A DNA stretch of 64,000 nucleotides from Prevotella sp. (lineage in GTDB: Bacteria > Bacteroidota > Bacteroidia > Bacteroidales > Bacteroidaceae): NCBI GenBank assembly GCA_017538195.1, contig JAFYJH010000033.1, positions 1-64,000 on the forward strand, written 5' to 3'. The notes under the pieces are model-generated. The model was not told where the DNA came from and searched no databases. It saw nothing but the letters and a program-made list of their open reading frames with translations. Numbering within the stretch: the stretch's first letter is position 1; the number at the start of each line of letters is the position of its first letter. Shown piece after piece: positions 25,978 through 35,332 of the stretch. The position numbers and the translations under genes were made by a program.

Positions 25978-26039
25978 ACTTTTCTTATTGAAATCTGCAA
26001 GAAAAAACGATGTTTTTTGTCGATTTTCGTATTTTTTCC

Positions 26040-26282
26040 TTATGGAACAGGGTCATATCCGCTTCCGCCCCACGGATTGCAGCGCAGGATTCGCCAGACG
26101 GCGAGGTAGAGTCCTTTGATGGGTCCGTGCTTGACGAGGGCTTGCCGCGCATACTCCGAACAAGTCGGGGTGAAGCGGCACGAGGGCGGCGTGTAGGGCG
26201 AAATCGCAGTCTGGTAGAAGCGAATCGGCAGGACGAGCAGCCAGACGATGCTCCGCGAAATGAAACGGACGATTTTTCTCAT
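26040..26282 (-). CDS. yidD: Membrane protein insertion efficiency factor YidD
   Basis: An 80-residue protein of the YidD family, which assists YidC-dependent insertion of inner membrane proteins. The diagnostic block is [20 protein letters not shown] followed by [15 protein letters not shown], with the three conserved cysteines. It overlaps the rnpA stop by 4 bp, the usual rnpA-yidD arrangement. Confidence 0.95.
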   Translation of the reverse strand: MRKIVRFISRSIVWLLVLPIRFYQTAISPYTPPSCRFTPTCSEYARQALVKHGPIKGLYLAVWRILRCNPWGGSGYDPVP

Positions 26283-26722
26283 GCTTTCGATTGATTTTCA
26301 AGGACTTCGGGTCGAATTTCGGGAGTTTTTGGTCGAATTTCAGACGCTTCCTGCAATTTCTCGGCGATTCGATGGAGCAGCCCTTTCAGGCGATGTCCCA
26401 CTTCGTCGCTGTCGCGATGCTTCGAGTCGGTCCAGACGAAGGCGATGACGAGCATTTTGTCGGGCAGAATGCCGTCAAATATCGTTTTGTTCTTGCGATA
26501 GGCTTCGCGAATCTGCCGTTTCACGCGATTCCGATCGACGGCGTGCTTGAAATTCTTCTTCGGCACACTCACCAATATCTTCGCACACACGCGCGCGTCG
26601 CCCTGTTCCTCGGTCATGTAAACCGCCCGAAGCGGAAACGACATCACCGATTTCGCACGGTCGCCATTGAAGAGTTTCTCAATCAGCGACCGGCTGCAGA
26701 GACGCTCCTCCTTGCTGAACAT
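26279..26722 (-). CDS. rnpA: Ribonuclease P protein component
   Basis: The protein subunit of RNase P (147 residues), which removes tRNA 5' leaders together with the RNA subunit. Visible are the N-terminal [11 protein letters not shown] and the RNR-type signature [21 protein letters not shown] charged C-terminal tail of about 30 residues ([20 protein letters not shown]) is longer than in many relatives. It sits between hemD (1-bp overlap) and yidD (4-bp overlap), a gene order common in Bacteroidales. Confidence 0.93.
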   Translation of the reverse strand: MFSKEERLCSRSLIEKLFNGDRAKSVMSFPLRAVYMTEEQGDARVCAKILVSVPKKNFKHAVDRNRVKRQIREAYRKNKTIFDGILPDKMLVIAFVWTDSKHRDSDEVGHRLKGLLHRIAEKLQEASEIRPKTPEIRPEVLENQSKA

Positions 26723-27483
26723 TATTTCTTTCCTTTCTTGTTGTTTGCTTTCAGATAGGCTTTCAGTGCACCCGTCATCGAGGGATATTCCTCCGACGGA
26801 GCCTGAAGGTCGAGCCGCAGGCCTTTTTCCTCGACAGCCTTCGCGGTCGATGGGCCGAAAGTGGCGATGCGGATGTCGCCCTGATCGAAGTTCGGGAAGT
26901 TCTTCGTCAGCGCCTCGATGCCAGTCGGACTGAAGAAAACGAGCATGTCGTAGTCGAAATTCTTGACTTCATCCTCAGTAAAATCGTTCGACACGGTGCG
27001 ATACATATAGCACTCGGTGTGGCGGAGTTTCTTCTCGTCGAGTTGGTTTTTCACGTCGTCGTTGTGGACGTCGCTCAGCGGAACGAGGTAGTTCTCGGTC
27101 TTGTGCTTGGCCATCGTCGGCACCAAGTCCTGAATTTTTCCCGTTGTGCCGAAAAACACCTTGCGTTTGCGGTATTGCACATATTTCTGGATGTAGAGCG
27201 CAATCGTCTCGGTCACGCAGAAATATTTCATCGTTTCGGGAATGATGACGCGCATTTCTTTGGCAAGCCGGAAGTAGTGGTCGATGGCATAACGCGAAGT
27301 GAACACCACCGCCGAGTAGTCAAGAAGATTGATTCGCTGCTGGCGAAATTCCTTCGCCGTAAGACCTTCCACCTTGATGAAAGGCCGAAAAACGAGTTCC
27401 ACTCCCGACTCTTTTTCGATGTCGTAGTAAGGCGACTTGTCGCTCGATGGCTTTGGCTGGGAAACCAAAATTTTCTTGATCAT
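26722..27483 (-). CDS. hemD: Uroporphyrinogen-III synthase family protein
   Basis: A 253-residue protein with the two-lobed HemD pattern: INLLDYSAVVFTSRYAIDHYF in the first lobe and DMLVFFSPTGIEALTKNFPN with IATFGPSTAKAVEEKGLRLD in the second. HemD closes hydroxymethylbilane into uroporphyrinogen III for haem or corrinoid synthesis. In Bacteroidales this gene typically lies between a DUF4271 gene and rnpA, as here, away from other haem genes, so its real role in organisms that need external haem is uncertain. An internal promoter box lies at 27569-27576. Confidence 0.85.
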   Translation of the reverse strand: MIKKILVSQPKPSSDKSPYYDIEKESGVELVFRPFIKVEGLTAKEFRQQRINLLDYSAVVFTSRYAIDHYFRLAKEMRVIIPETMKYFCVTETIALYIQKYVQYRKRKVFFGTTGKIQDLVPTMAKHKTENYLVPLSDVHNDDVKNQLDEKKLRHTECYMYRTVSNDFTEDEVKNFDYDMLVFFSPTGIEALTKNFPNFDQGDIRIATFGPSTAKAVEEKGLRLDLQAPSEEYPSMTGALKAYLKANNKKGKK

Positions 27484-27489
27484 TTTGTC

Positions 27490-28509
27490 CTAAAAATTTA
27501 CTTTCAAATATTGGCTCGTAAGTCCCAAAATACCCCATAGGGCAAGCAAGGGCACGATTTCGAGGGCACAAAGGTACAAAATTATTTTCAAATACGCGCC
27601 ATTCTTGCGGAAAAAGATGATATAAGTCCTGTAAAACGCCAATAATTTAACTAAAATGACCACTGCGATGACATAAATGAGGGCACTTTCGATTGAAATG
27701 TCGAAGTAAACGAGCAGCAAGACGAGCGGGAACATCAGCAGTCCCTGAAACGAAACGAGGAAGAGAAACGACTTGCCCCATTGTTCATTTTTTTTCTCAT
27801 CGAAAAACACCCATCCGACACTTCCATACAAGACGAATTTCAGCAGGAAATAGGCGAGGAAAATCGCGGCGAAGATGCCGATGATGACGGGTTGCTCGAA
27901 AAGGAAGGCGTCGTGGGCATCCATGCAGGTGTAGAGGAAGTAGAAAAGCGAGCCGAGCAGACAAGTCTGCACGACGAGGAAGAACTGCACCCACAATTCG
28001 CTGGAAGTTTCGGTGAATTCGGTGGTGTTGCCGTGCTGAACGCGGAAAAAGTTGCGCGTCTGGCGGACAATGAAGTCCTTGAGCCGCGCCACGGCGACGA
28101 CGGTCAGCACGAAACAGCCCAAGAGCAACGCCGTGATGAGGTTGTCGCCTGCCACCGTGTAGGGCACGGGATCGCCTGCCACGCCCTGCCTTCCACCGCT
28201 GATTTCAGGGTGGAAATAGGGATTTTCCGAGAAAAACGACTCGCGATAATACTGCGGAAGACTGATGTCGTAGATGCTTTTTCCCTTCGGATGGCCGGGC
28301 ATGTGGAGCGTGTCGGGCCGCTGACTCCAGTGGATTTCCGAGATTTTAATGTGACGCTGGATGGCGGAATCTTGCTGCGCAGGCGTAGCATCGGGAGGCA
28401 ACCACGAAAGCACCTCTTTCGGGGTGAGTTCGTGGCGGGCAGTCGGCGCGGCTTTCACGCTGTCGCCACTGCCCGTGTTGCTATGTACCGCTATCGAATC
28501 CTGCCGCAT
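27490..28509 (-). CDS. DUF4271 family membrane protein
   Basis: A 339-residue protein with a soluble Pro/Gln-rich N-terminal part and at least five hydrophobic segments from about residue 120 on (LITALLLGCFVLTVVAVARL, FFLVVQTCLLGSLFYFLYTC, IFAAIFLAYFLLKFVLYGSV and more). This matches the DUF4271 family of unknown function that precedes hemD in many Bacteroidales. It ends 6 bp before hemD, so they are co-transcribed. No enzymatic motif is visible. Confidence 0.8.
   Translation of the reverse strand: MRQDSIAVHSNTGSGDSVKAAPTARHELTPKEVLSWLPPDATPAQQDSAIQRHIKISEIHWSQRPDTLHMPGHPKGKSIYDISLPQYYRESFFSENPYFHPEISGGRQGVAGDPVPYTVAGDNLITALLLGCFVLTVVAVARLKDFIVRQTRNFFRVQHGNTTEFTETSSELWVQFFLVVQTCLLGSLFYFLYTCMDAHDAFLFEQPVIIGIFAAIFLAYFLLKFVLYGSVGWVFFDEKKNEQWGKSFLFLVSFQGLLMFPLVLLLVYFDISIESALIYVIAVVILVKLLAFYRTYIIFFRKNGAYLKIILYLCALEIVPLLALWGILGLTSQYLKVNF
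27569..27576 (-). promoter_or_regulatory. Internal -7 box for hemD-rnpA-yidD
   Basis: TACCTTTG on the minus strand is a perfect consensus box lying inside the end of the DUF4271 gene, 86 bp before hemD. It would allow separate expression of the last three genes. Confidence 0.5.
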
Positions 28510-28522
28510 TTTTCTGGCGAAG

Positions 28523-29776
28523 TCAATTCAGTTGGAAGGCGTTTCGGATGCTGTCGATGCAGTCGAGTTTTTCCCACGTGAAGAGTTCGACGGGGATGAT
28601 TTTCGTTTCGTGATAATGGCTCGTGAAGGTCTTTTCGACGACTTCGTTCTTGCGTCCCATGTGGCCGTAGGCCGCCGTTTCGAGATACATCGGCTGGCGC
28701 AGTTTCAACTGTCGCTCGATGGCTTTCGGACGCAGGTCGAACATTTCCGCGATTTTTTGGGCGATTTCGCCGTCGCTCATGCCGACTTTCGAGCGTCCGT
28801 AAGTGTTCACGTAGATGCTCACGGGCTGCGCCACGCCGATGGCGTAACTCACTTGCACGAGCATTTCGTCGGCAACGCCGGCAGCGACCATGTTTTTCGC
28901 AATCCAACGCGCTGCGTAGGCCGCCGAGCGATCGACTTTCGACGAATCTTTGCCCGAAAAGGCTCCGCCGCCGTGTGCGCCCTTGCCGCCGTAGGTATCG
29001 ACGATGATTTTGCGGCCTGTCAAGCCCGTGTCGCCGTGCGGTCCGCCGATGACGAATTTTCCCGTCGGATTGACGAAATACTTGATTTCATCGTTGAACA
29101 AAGCCAGAATTTTCTCCTCGCACTTCGCTTTCACACGCGGAATGAGGATGTTGATGACGTCGGCCTTGATTTTCGCAAGCATCCGCTCGTCGTCGCTGTC
29201 GAATTCGTCGTGCTGCGTGGAAACAACAATGGTGTCGATTCGCTGCGGAATGCCCTCGTCGCTGTATTCGATCGTCACCTGACTCTTCGAGTCGGGCCGC
29301 AGATAGGTCATTTCGCGACCTTCACGGCGAATTTCAGCCAATTCGTACATCAGCAAATGCGCCAAATGCAGCGAAACGGGCATGAAATTGTCGGTTTCGT
29401 TGCAGGCGTAGCCGAACATCATACCTTGGTCGCCGGCGCCCTGCTCTAAGGCTCTGTCAACTCCGCGACTAATGTCGGCACTCTGCTCGTGGATGGCCGT
29501 GAGAATGCCGCACGAATTGCCGTCGAACTGGTATTCCGACTTCGTGTAGCCGATTTTGTTAATCGTCCGGCGAGCCATCGTCTGCAAATCGATGTATGCC
29601 TCCGACCGAACTTCGCCCATGATGACGACTTGACCTGTTGTAACAAACGATTCCACGGCGCAACGGGCGTTCTCGTCGTAGGCGAGGAACTGGTCCAAGA
29701 TTGCGTCGCTAATCTGGTCGGCCACCTTGTCGGGATGACCTTCCGAAACTGATTCTGATGTGAATAAATATGCCAT
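28523..29776 (-). CDS. metK: S-adenosylmethionine synthase
   Basis: A 417-residue enzyme making SAM from ATP and methionine. Motifs are [36 protein letters not shown] and [19 protein letters not shown]. Full length and normal. It follows metG on the same strand, separated by a GC-rich repeat, and precedes the DUF4271-hemD-rnpA-yidD group by 13 bp, so one long transcript is likely. Confidence 0.97.
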   Translation of the reverse strand: MAYLFTSESVSEGHPDKVADQISDAILDQFLAYDENARCAVESFVTTGQVVIMGEVRSEAYIDLQTMARRTINKIGYTKSEYQFDGNSCGILTAIHEQSADISRGVDRALEQGAGDQGMMFGYACNETDNFMPVSLHLAHLLMYELAEIRREGREMTYLRPDSKSQVTIEYSDEGIPQRIDTIVVSTQHDEFDSDDERMLAKIKADVINILIPRVKAKCEEKILALFNDEIKYFVNPTGKFVIGGPHGDTGLTGRKIIVDTYGGKGAHGGGAFSGKDSSKVDRSAAYAARWIAKNMVAAGVADEMLVQVSYAIGVAQPVSIYVNTYGRSKVGMSDGEIAQKIAEMFDLRPKAIERQLKLRQPMYLETAAYGHMGRKNEVVEKTFTSHYHETKIIPVELFTWEKLDCIDSIRNAFQLN

Positions 29777-29808
29777 TTTTTCAATAAACTTAATGATAAA
29801 TATTAACT

Positions 29809-29846
29809 TCTCCCCTCTCTACTTGGAGAGGGGACGGGGGAGAGGC
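29809..29846. repeat. GC-rich palindrome between metG and metK
   Basis: TCTCCCCTCT and GGAGAGGGGA arms with a GGACGGGGGAGAGG tail abut the metG stop codon. A hairpin here could modulate read-through into metK. Confidence 0.75.
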
Positions 29847-31910
29847 TTAGCCGACTTGCGACCCGGCTTTCACGCTGCGCAACAGCGACGTGACGGCCAG
29901 CGAACCGTCGGCATCGACGGCAGAGAGAATCATTCCCTGACTTTCGATGCCCATGATTTTGCGAGGCTCGAAATTGGCGATGAACAACACGTCCTTGCCG
30001 ACGAGTTGTTCGGGCTGCCACCACTGCGCGATGCCTGAAAGAATCGTGCGTGGCGTTCCGGTGCCGTCGTCGATGCTGAATTGCAGCAGTTTTTTCGACT
30101 TTTTCACCTGTTCGCAAGTCAAAACGCGACCCACGCGAATGTCGAGTTTCTCGAAATCCTCGAACGAAACATTCGGTTTCACGGGTTCGGGCTGATGCTG
30201 CGCCATTTCGTTGGCTTTCTTGATTTCATCGAGGCGTTTCAACTGTTTTTCGATGACCTCGTCCTCGATTTTCTCGAAGAGCAGTTCCGGCTCAGCCAAC
30301 TGATGTCCAGCCTTCAGAATGTCGGTTTGGCCGAGTTGATTCCAGTCGAAAGCGTCGAGGTTGAGCATCTCGCGCAATTTCTTCGACGAGAACGGCAGGA
30401 ACGGCTCGAAAGCGATGGCGAGATTGGCCGTCAGTTGCAGCGAGAGGTTGAGGATGGTCTCACAGCGTTTCGGGTCAGTTTTCCAGACTTTCCACGGCTC
30501 ACACTCGGTGATGTAGCGGTTGCCGATTCGAGCGAGATTCATCGCCTCGAACTGCGCCTCGCGGAACTTAAACTGGTCGAGCAGCGTTTCCACTTTCTGC
30601 TTCACATCCTTGAATTCCTCAATCGTCCGAATTTCCACGTCGGTCAGTTCGCCACATTCGGGAACAACGCCGTTCCAGTATTTTTTCGTGAGTTGCAGGG
30701 CACGATTGACGAAGTTGCCGTAGATGGCGACGAGTTCGGAATTGTTGCGCTCCTGAAAATCGCGCCAAGTGAAGTTATTGTCCTTCGTTTCGGGTGCGTT
30801 GGCAGTCAAAACATAGCGCAAAACGTCCTGTTTTCCGGGGAAATCGACCAAATATTCGTGCAGCCAAATCGCCCAGTTGCGCGAGGTCGAAATCTTGTCG
30901 TTTTCAAGGTTCAAAAACTCATTCGACGGCACGTTGTCGGGCATGATATAACCGCCGTGCGCCTTCATCATCACGGGGAAGATGATGCAGTGGAACACGA
31001 TGTTGTCCTTGCCGATAAAATGCACGAGGCGCGTGTCCTCGTCCTGCCACCAACGCTGCCACGAACCCCATTTTTCAGGCTCGCGGTCGCAGAGTTCCTT
31101 CGTGTTGGAAACGTAGCCGATGGGCGCGTCGAACCAAACGTAGAGAACCTTTCCCTCGACACCCTCGATGGGCACGGGAATTCCCCAGTCCAAGTCGCGC
31201 GTCATCGCCCTCGGCAGCAAGTCCATATCCAACCACGAGCGACACTGTCCATAGACATTCGATCGCCATTCCTTGTGGCCTTCGAGAATCCATTTTTTCA
31301 GCCAATCTTGATATTCATTCAGCGGCAGATACCAGTTTTTCGTTTCCTTCAGCACGGGCGTCGAGCCGCTGATGGTCGATTTCGGGTTGATGAGTTCCGT
31401 CGGCGAGAGGTCGCGACCGCATTTCTCGCATTGGTCGCCGTATGCGCCCTCGTTGTGGCAGTGCGGACATTCGCCCGTCACGTAGCGGTCGGCGAGAAAC
31501 TGCTTGGCTTCCTCGTCGTAGAGTTGCGTCGTGGTTTCCTCGGTCAGTTTGCCCTCGTCGTAGAGTTTCTTGAAGAAATCAGACGCGAATTGATGGTGGA
31601 TTTTGCTCGTCGTGCGACTGTAGATGTCGAACGAAATGCCGAAATCCTCGAAACTCTTCTTGATGAGTTCGTGGTAGCGATCGACCACATCCTGCGGCGT
31701 GACGCCCTCCTTTCGCGCACGAATCGTGATGGGAACGCCGTGCTCGTCGGAGCCGCAAACGTACATCACATCCTGTTTTTTCAGTCGCAGATAGCGCACG
31801 TAGATGTCGGCAGGCACGTAAACGCCTGCAAGATGACCGATGTGGACGCCGCCGTTGGCATAGGGCAGCGCAGCCGTCACGGTCGTCCGCTTATAGTTTC
31901 TTTTTTCCAT
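29847..31910 (-). CDS. metG: Methionyl-tRNA synthetase
   Basis: A 687-residue class I synthetase that charges tRNA-Met. The signature appears as [14 protein letters not shown], a zinc-binding region as [20 protein letters not shown], and the KMSKS-like loop as [13 protein letters not shown] (KISTS). A C-terminal tRNA-binding EMAP/OB domain begins at about residue 580 ([15 protein letters not shown] to [19 protein letters not shown]). The start at 31910 ([17 protein letters not shown]) fits relatives; an in-frame ATG at 31922 is possible. Confidence 0.96.
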   Translation of the reverse strand: MEKRNYKRTTVTAALPYANGGVHIGHLAGVYVPADIYVRYLRLKKQDVMYVCGSDEHGVPITIRARKEGVTPQDVVDRYHELIKKSFEDFGISFDIYSRTTSKIHHQFASDFFKKLYDEGKLTEETTTQLYDEEAKQFLADRYVTGECPHCHNEGAYGDQCEKCGRDLSPTELINPKSTISGSTPVLKETKNWYLPLNEYQDWLKKWILEGHKEWRSNVYGQCRSWLDMDLLPRAMTRDLDWGIPVPIEGVEGKVLYVWFDAPIGYVSNTKELCDREPEKWGSWQRWWQDEDTRLVHFIGKDNIVFHCIIFPVMMKAHGGYIMPDNVPSNEFLNLENDKISTSRNWAIWLHEYLVDFPGKQDVLRYVLTANAPETKDNNFTWRDFQERNNSELVAIYGNFVNRALQLTKKYWNGVVPECGELTDVEIRTIEEFKDVKQKVETLLDQFKFREAQFEAMNLARIGNRYITECEPWKVWKTDPKRCETILNLSLQLTANLAIAFEPFLPFSSKKLREMLNLDAFDWNQLGQTDILKAGHQLAEPELLFEKIEDEVIEKQLKRLDEIKKANEMAQHQPEPVKPNVSFEDFEKLDIRVGRVLTCEQVKKSKKLLQFSIDDGTGTPRTILSGIAQWWQPEQLVGKDVLFIANFEPRKIMGIESQGMILSAVDADGSLAVTSLLRSVKAGSQVG

Positions 31911-31939
31911 ATTTCCTTGCATTTTATCGTTTCAGGGTG

Positions 31940-31947
31940 CAAAGGTA
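31940..31947 (-). promoter_or_regulatory. -7 box of metG
   Basis: TACCTTTG on the minus strand, 30 bp before the chosen start. Confidence 0.65.
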
Positions 31948-32018
31948 CAAAATTTTGAGTAAGCGAGGACAGAATAAATAAAATTTATTATGTCGAGCGT
32001 GAAAAATTTATGCAAAAA

Positions 32019-32046
32019 AAAGATGAAAGATGATAGATAAAGGATG
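32019..32046 (+). repeat. Four 7-bp units of AAAGATG type
   Basis: AAAGATG, AAAGATG, ATAGATA, AAGGATG in the 187-bp gap between metG and the DUF4294 gene. Same 7-bp period as the other arrays but a different unit. Confidence 0.75.
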
Positions 32047-32097
32047 AAAGTTTTATACTTTTTCGATGAAAAAGCGACAAAAGAAATTTCATTTTCT

Positions 32098-32733
32098 TCA
32101 AATCTGCCCACTCTCCACTTGCTGCACGATGCGCTCGGTGAGGCGGTCAACGCCTTCGGGGTCGTATTCTTTTTTGAGCGACGCGCCGTAGAGCCACGCG
32201 AAAGCCTGATAGAAACCGGCTTTCACAGGGCCGAGAATGGCTTGGATGAGGCCGTAGGAAGTGCTGTGGCACTCGCGATCGACGAGTTTGATGAGGAGTT
32301 TTCCCTGCGAATAGGTCAGTTTCTTCATGCGCGGCGTGTAAGTTTTCTTGATGTCGGCCTCGACGAGTTTCAGATGCTCGTCGCGAGCTTTTTTGTCGGG
32401 CAAAGTCTGGAGATATTCGTAGGTCTCGCGGATGATTTGGTTACATTCCTTCGCAATCGGCAGCACTTTTTTCACGTTATAGACGAGGCGGTTGTATTGC
32501 TGTCGCTGCTTCTCGTTTTTGAAGGTCGTGGTCGGATAAACGTAGATGTTCTGCAACTCGACATACTGAATCGAATCGCCGTCGGCAAGGGCTTTTCCGA
32601 CTTTCACCATCGGCTGGAAGGTCGGCGAGTCCATATCGACTCGTCGGTCTTCGGGATTCACTCGACGGTTGTTTTGGGCGACGGAAGTCGTTCCGACGAG
32701 GCAAATGCTGAACAGGAGAAGGATTCTTTTCAT
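32098..32733 (-). CDS. DUF4294 family exported protein
   Basis: A 211-residue protein with signal peptide MKRILLLFSICLVGTTSVAQ, then a conserved region (YNRLVYNVKKVLPIAKECNQ, LIKLVDRECHSTSYGLIQ, GPVKAGFYQAFAWLYGASL) that matches DUF4294, a Bacteroidetes family of unknown function. It lies 21 bp after the aldo/keto reductase on the same strand. No catalytic motif is evident. Confidence 0.82.
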   Translation of the reverse strand: MKRILLLFSICLVGTTSVAQNNRRVNPEDRRVDMDSPTFQPMVKVGKALADGDSIQYVELQNIYVYPTTTFKNEKQRQQYNRLVYNVKKVLPIAKECNQIIRETYEYLQTLPDKKARDEHLKLVEADIKKTYTPRMKKLTYSQGKLLIKLVDRECHSTSYGLIQAILGPVKAGFYQAFAWLYGASLKKEYDPEGVDRLTERIVQQVESGQI

Positions 32734-32754
32734 TGCGAACAGGCTAAAAAGGGT

Positions 32755-33711
32755 TTATCCGAGGGTTGCTTGAAGGTTTTGCGCTAATTGTTTTACGCTG
32801 CTGGCTCCGACGAGTGCCGATGTCACACCGGCTTGGTCGAGTGTCCATCGGATGGCGTGTTCGGCGAGTGTACGATGCTGACTTTCCGCCTCTGCATTCC
32901 ATTCGCGCAAGTTTTTGAGCAGTTCCGGCGTGAGTCTGTCGGGCTTCAGCGAGCGATTTTTTGCCATGCGCGAATCGTCGGGAACGCCCGTGAGATAGCG
33001 GTCGGTGAGCAGTCCTTGTGCAAGTGGCGAGAAGGAAATAAATCCAATGCCGTGGCTTGCGCAATAGTCGAGGATGCCGCTTTCCTGCGGTTCGCGGTCG
33101 AGCATATTCAAGCGACCTTGATAGATGAGTGGCGGCACATCGCGCTTGCGCAAATAGTCGTCGGCGAACTGCAACGCCTCGAGCGGCCATCGCGAAATTC
33201 CCACGTACAGAGCCTTGCCAGAACGCACAATATCGACGAGGGCTTGAAGCGTTTCTTCGAGGGGTGTCAGAGGGTCGAAGCGGTGGCTGTAGAAAAGATC
33301 TACATAGTCGAGTTTCATCCGCTTGAGCGACTGGTCAAGCGAAGCCATGAGATATTTGCGCGAACCCCAGTTGCCATAAGGCCCCGACCACATGTCGTAG
33401 CCTGCTTTCGTGGCAATGAAAAGTTCGTCGCGATATGCCCGGAAATAGTCTTGCATCAGCCGTCCGAAGGTTTCCTCAGCAGAACCGTAGGGCGGTCCGT
33501 AGTTGTTGGCCAAATCGAAATGGGTGATGCCGTGGTCGAAGGCGTAATGCGTGATGGCACGACTGCGGTCGTAGGGATCTTCCGACCCGAAATTATGCCA
33601 AAAACCTAACGAAACCTTGGGCAGCAAAACGCCGGAACGACCGCAACGACGATAGATTTGGTCGCTGAGGTCATAGCGATGCGGATTGGGAATATAGGAA
33701 GAAAACATCAT
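32755..33711 (-). CDS. Aldo/keto reductase, YghZ-like
   Basis: A 318-residue NADPH-dependent oxidoreductase with the TIM-barrel family pattern: GRSGVLLPKVSLGFW, FDLANNYGPPYGSAEETFGR containing the catalytic Asp and Tyr, a lysine in FIATKAGYDMWSGPYG, the histidine in DLFYSHRFDPLTPLEE, and an NADPH site in WTLDQAGVTSALVGASS. It resembles L-glyceraldehyde 3-phosphate reductase YghZ and the Kv-beta-like branch. Its start overlaps the ispG stop by 4 bp, so it is translated after ispG. Confidence 0.92.
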   Translation of the reverse strand: MMFSSYIPNPHRYDLSDQIYRRCGRSGVLLPKVSLGFWHNFGSEDPYDRSRAITHYAFDHGITHFDLANNYGPPYGSAEETFGRLMQDYFRAYRDELFIATKAGYDMWSGPYGNWGSRKYLMASLDQSLKRMKLDYVDLFYSHRFDPLTPLEETLQALVDIVRSGKALYVGISRWPLEALQFADDYLRKRDVPPLIYQGRLNMLDREPQESGILDYCASHGIGFISFSPLAQGLLTDRYLTGVPDDSRMAKNRSLKPDRLTPELLKNLREWNAEAESQHRTLAEHAIRWTLDQAGVTSALVGASSVKQLAQNLQATLG

Positions 33712-34871
33712 GTTGTTGTGTTATTTTTCTGATTGGTTTCGATGAGTTGCAGCAGTCGTTCAACGGCCTCAGCCTCGGGAATATTCTTTTCGACACATTC
33801 TTTTCCTTTGTACAAACTGATTCGCCCCGGACCGGCTCCGACATAGCCATAATCGGCATCGGCCATTTCGCCCGGACCGTTCACGATGCAGCCCATGATG
33901 GCGATTTTCAGACCGACCAAATGGCTCGTCGCCGCCTTGACACGGGCGATGGTTTCCTGTAGATTATAGAGCGTGCGACCGCAGCCCGGACACGAGATAT
34001 ATTCGGTTTTCGTGATGCGCAGTCGGGCGGCTTGAAGAATCGCGTAGGCCACGGGAATTTCCGCCTCGGGCTCTTCCGAAAGACTGACGCGAATCGTGTC
34101 GCCGATGCCGTCGGCCAACAACGCTCCGATGCCCACCGCCGACTTGATTCTTCCGTCCTCGCCCTCGCCGGCTTCCGTCACGCCGAGGTGTAGCGGATAG
34201 TGCATATCTTCCGCGTCCATCGCCTTGACGAGCAAGCGCACGGAATGAACCATCACCACTGTGTTCGAGGCTTTAATCGAAACCACGACATCATCAAACT
34301 TTTCGCGCTGACAAATGCGCAGAAACTCCATGCAACTCTCGACGATGCCTTCGGGCGTGTCGCCGTAACGCGACATGATGCGGTCCGACAGCGAACCGTG
34401 ATTCACGCCGATGCGAATCGCCGTCTTGTGCTCGCGACACAACTGCAAAAACGGCACGAGCCGACGCTCAATTTTCCTCAGTTCCTTGGTATATTCGTCG
34501 TCGCTGTAGTCGATTTTGTCGAATTTCCGCGCCGGATCGACGTAATTTCCGGGATTGATGCGAACCTTGTCGGCATACAGCGCCGCCACATCCGCCACAT
34601 TCGCGTTGAAATGCACGTCGGCGACAATCGGCGTGTCGTAGCCCCGCGCCACCAATTCCGCCTTGATGTTGCGCAGATTCTCCGCCTCGCGTGTGCCTTG
34701 CGTCGTGAAACGCACGAGTTCGCCGCCAGCCTCGATGATTCTAATCGCCTGAGCCACAGCCCCTTCCGTGTCGAGCGTCGAAACCGTCGCCATCGACTGC
34801 ACGCGCACCGGCGCATCGCCGCCAATCGTCAGATTTCCGACATGAACCACTGAACTTTTTCTTCTTTGCAT
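33708..34871 (-). CDS. ispG: 4-hydroxy-3-methylbut-2-enyl diphosphate synthase IspG, short form
   Basis: The 387-residue iron-sulfur enzyme of the MEP isoprenoid pathway. It shows VGNLTIGGDAPVRVQSM, RINPGNYVDPARKF, and the cluster cysteines in SCPGCGRTLYNLQ and IMGCIVNGPGEMADADYG. The start at 34871 (MQRRKSSVVHVG) is chosen because the promoter box at 34912-34919 lies inside the longer frame to 34943. The length corresponds to the E. coli-type short form; many Bacteroidetes and chlamydiae have a form of about 600 residues with an extra central domain, which is absent here. Confidence 0.95.
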   Translation of the reverse strand: MQRRKSSVVHVGNLTIGGDAPVRVQSMATVSTLDTEGAVAQAIRIIEAGGELVRFTTQGTREAENLRNIKAELVARGYDTPIVADVHFNANVADVAALYADKVRINPGNYVDPARKFDKIDYSDDEYTKELRKIERRLVPFLQLCREHKTAIRIGVNHGSLSDRIMSRYGDTPEGIVESCMEFLRICQREKFDDVVVSIKASNTVVMVHSVRLLVKAMDAEDMHYPLHLGVTEAGEGEDGRIKSAVGIGALLADGIGDTIRVSLSEEPEAEIPVAYAILQAARLRITKTEYISCPGCGRTLYNLQETIARVKAATSHLVGLKIAIMGCIVNGPGEMADADYGYVGAGPGRISLYKGKECVEKNIPEAEAVERLLQLIETNQKNNTTT

Positions 34872-34911
34872 TTTTTCCTGTGTCCGAAACTTTATTTCTC
34901 GGAACTGAGTG

Positions 34912-34919
34912 CAAAGGTA
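34912..34919 (-). promoter_or_regulatory. -7 box of ispG
   Basis: TACCTTTG on the minus strand, 40 bp before the chosen start. It settles the choice of start codon. Confidence 0.65.
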
Positions 34920-34963
34920 CGAAAATTTTGCACGAAAATACATGCGTTTTCGGAAAAAAGTTG

Positions 34964-34971
34964 TAAATTTG
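34964..34971 (+). promoter_or_regulatory. -7 box of the accessory patch
   Basis: TAAATTTG followed by CAG, 34 bp before the ATG at 35006; divergent from the ispG promoter. Confidence 0.55.
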
Positions 34972-35005
34972 CAGTCGAAAAAGTATCAATAACAACTAAA
35001 GAATA

Positions 35006-35290
35006 ATGAACAATGCAGATTTTTGGGCTTCCATACGCACTATCATAGCCACAGGTTTCACGTCTGAAGGTCTGCTTAGACTGGATAGTTATGCAGAACA
35101 ATTCATTAGTGGGAAGTTGGTTTGCCAACGATTTTCACCGCAAGAACAGCATGGCTGCTCAGCGAGAGGTACAACAAATGTCATTGCATCCCTGCTCGCG
35201 GGAGCAGAAACTGGCACAGATTCGCAGAATCAAGGAACACTCAGCGACTACCAAAGAGAGTGCCAACTTGGAATCACACGGTGGCAATAA
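35006..35290 (+). pseudogene. Truncated accessory gene remnant (N-terminal fragment)
   Basis: The 94-residue frame begins MNNADFWASIRTIIATGFTS and continues with SPQEQHGCSARGTTNVIASL. This start reminds me of a family of larger proteins on Bacteroides mobile elements, annotated as putative polyvalent protein kinase domain proteins, which continue for well over 100 more residues. Here the frame loses any resemblance after about residue 75 and stops soon after. It has its own promoter box, so a short product could still be made. The identification is from memory and moderate. Confidence 0.5.
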
Positions 35291-35332
35291 GAATAGAACA
35301 TACACCAAAAAGTAAAAGAAAATAGATTGTTT

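Noticed and set aside
35091..35325. Alternative frames over the accessory remnant
   Set aside because: They lack the recognisable N-terminal family residues and differ only by frame.
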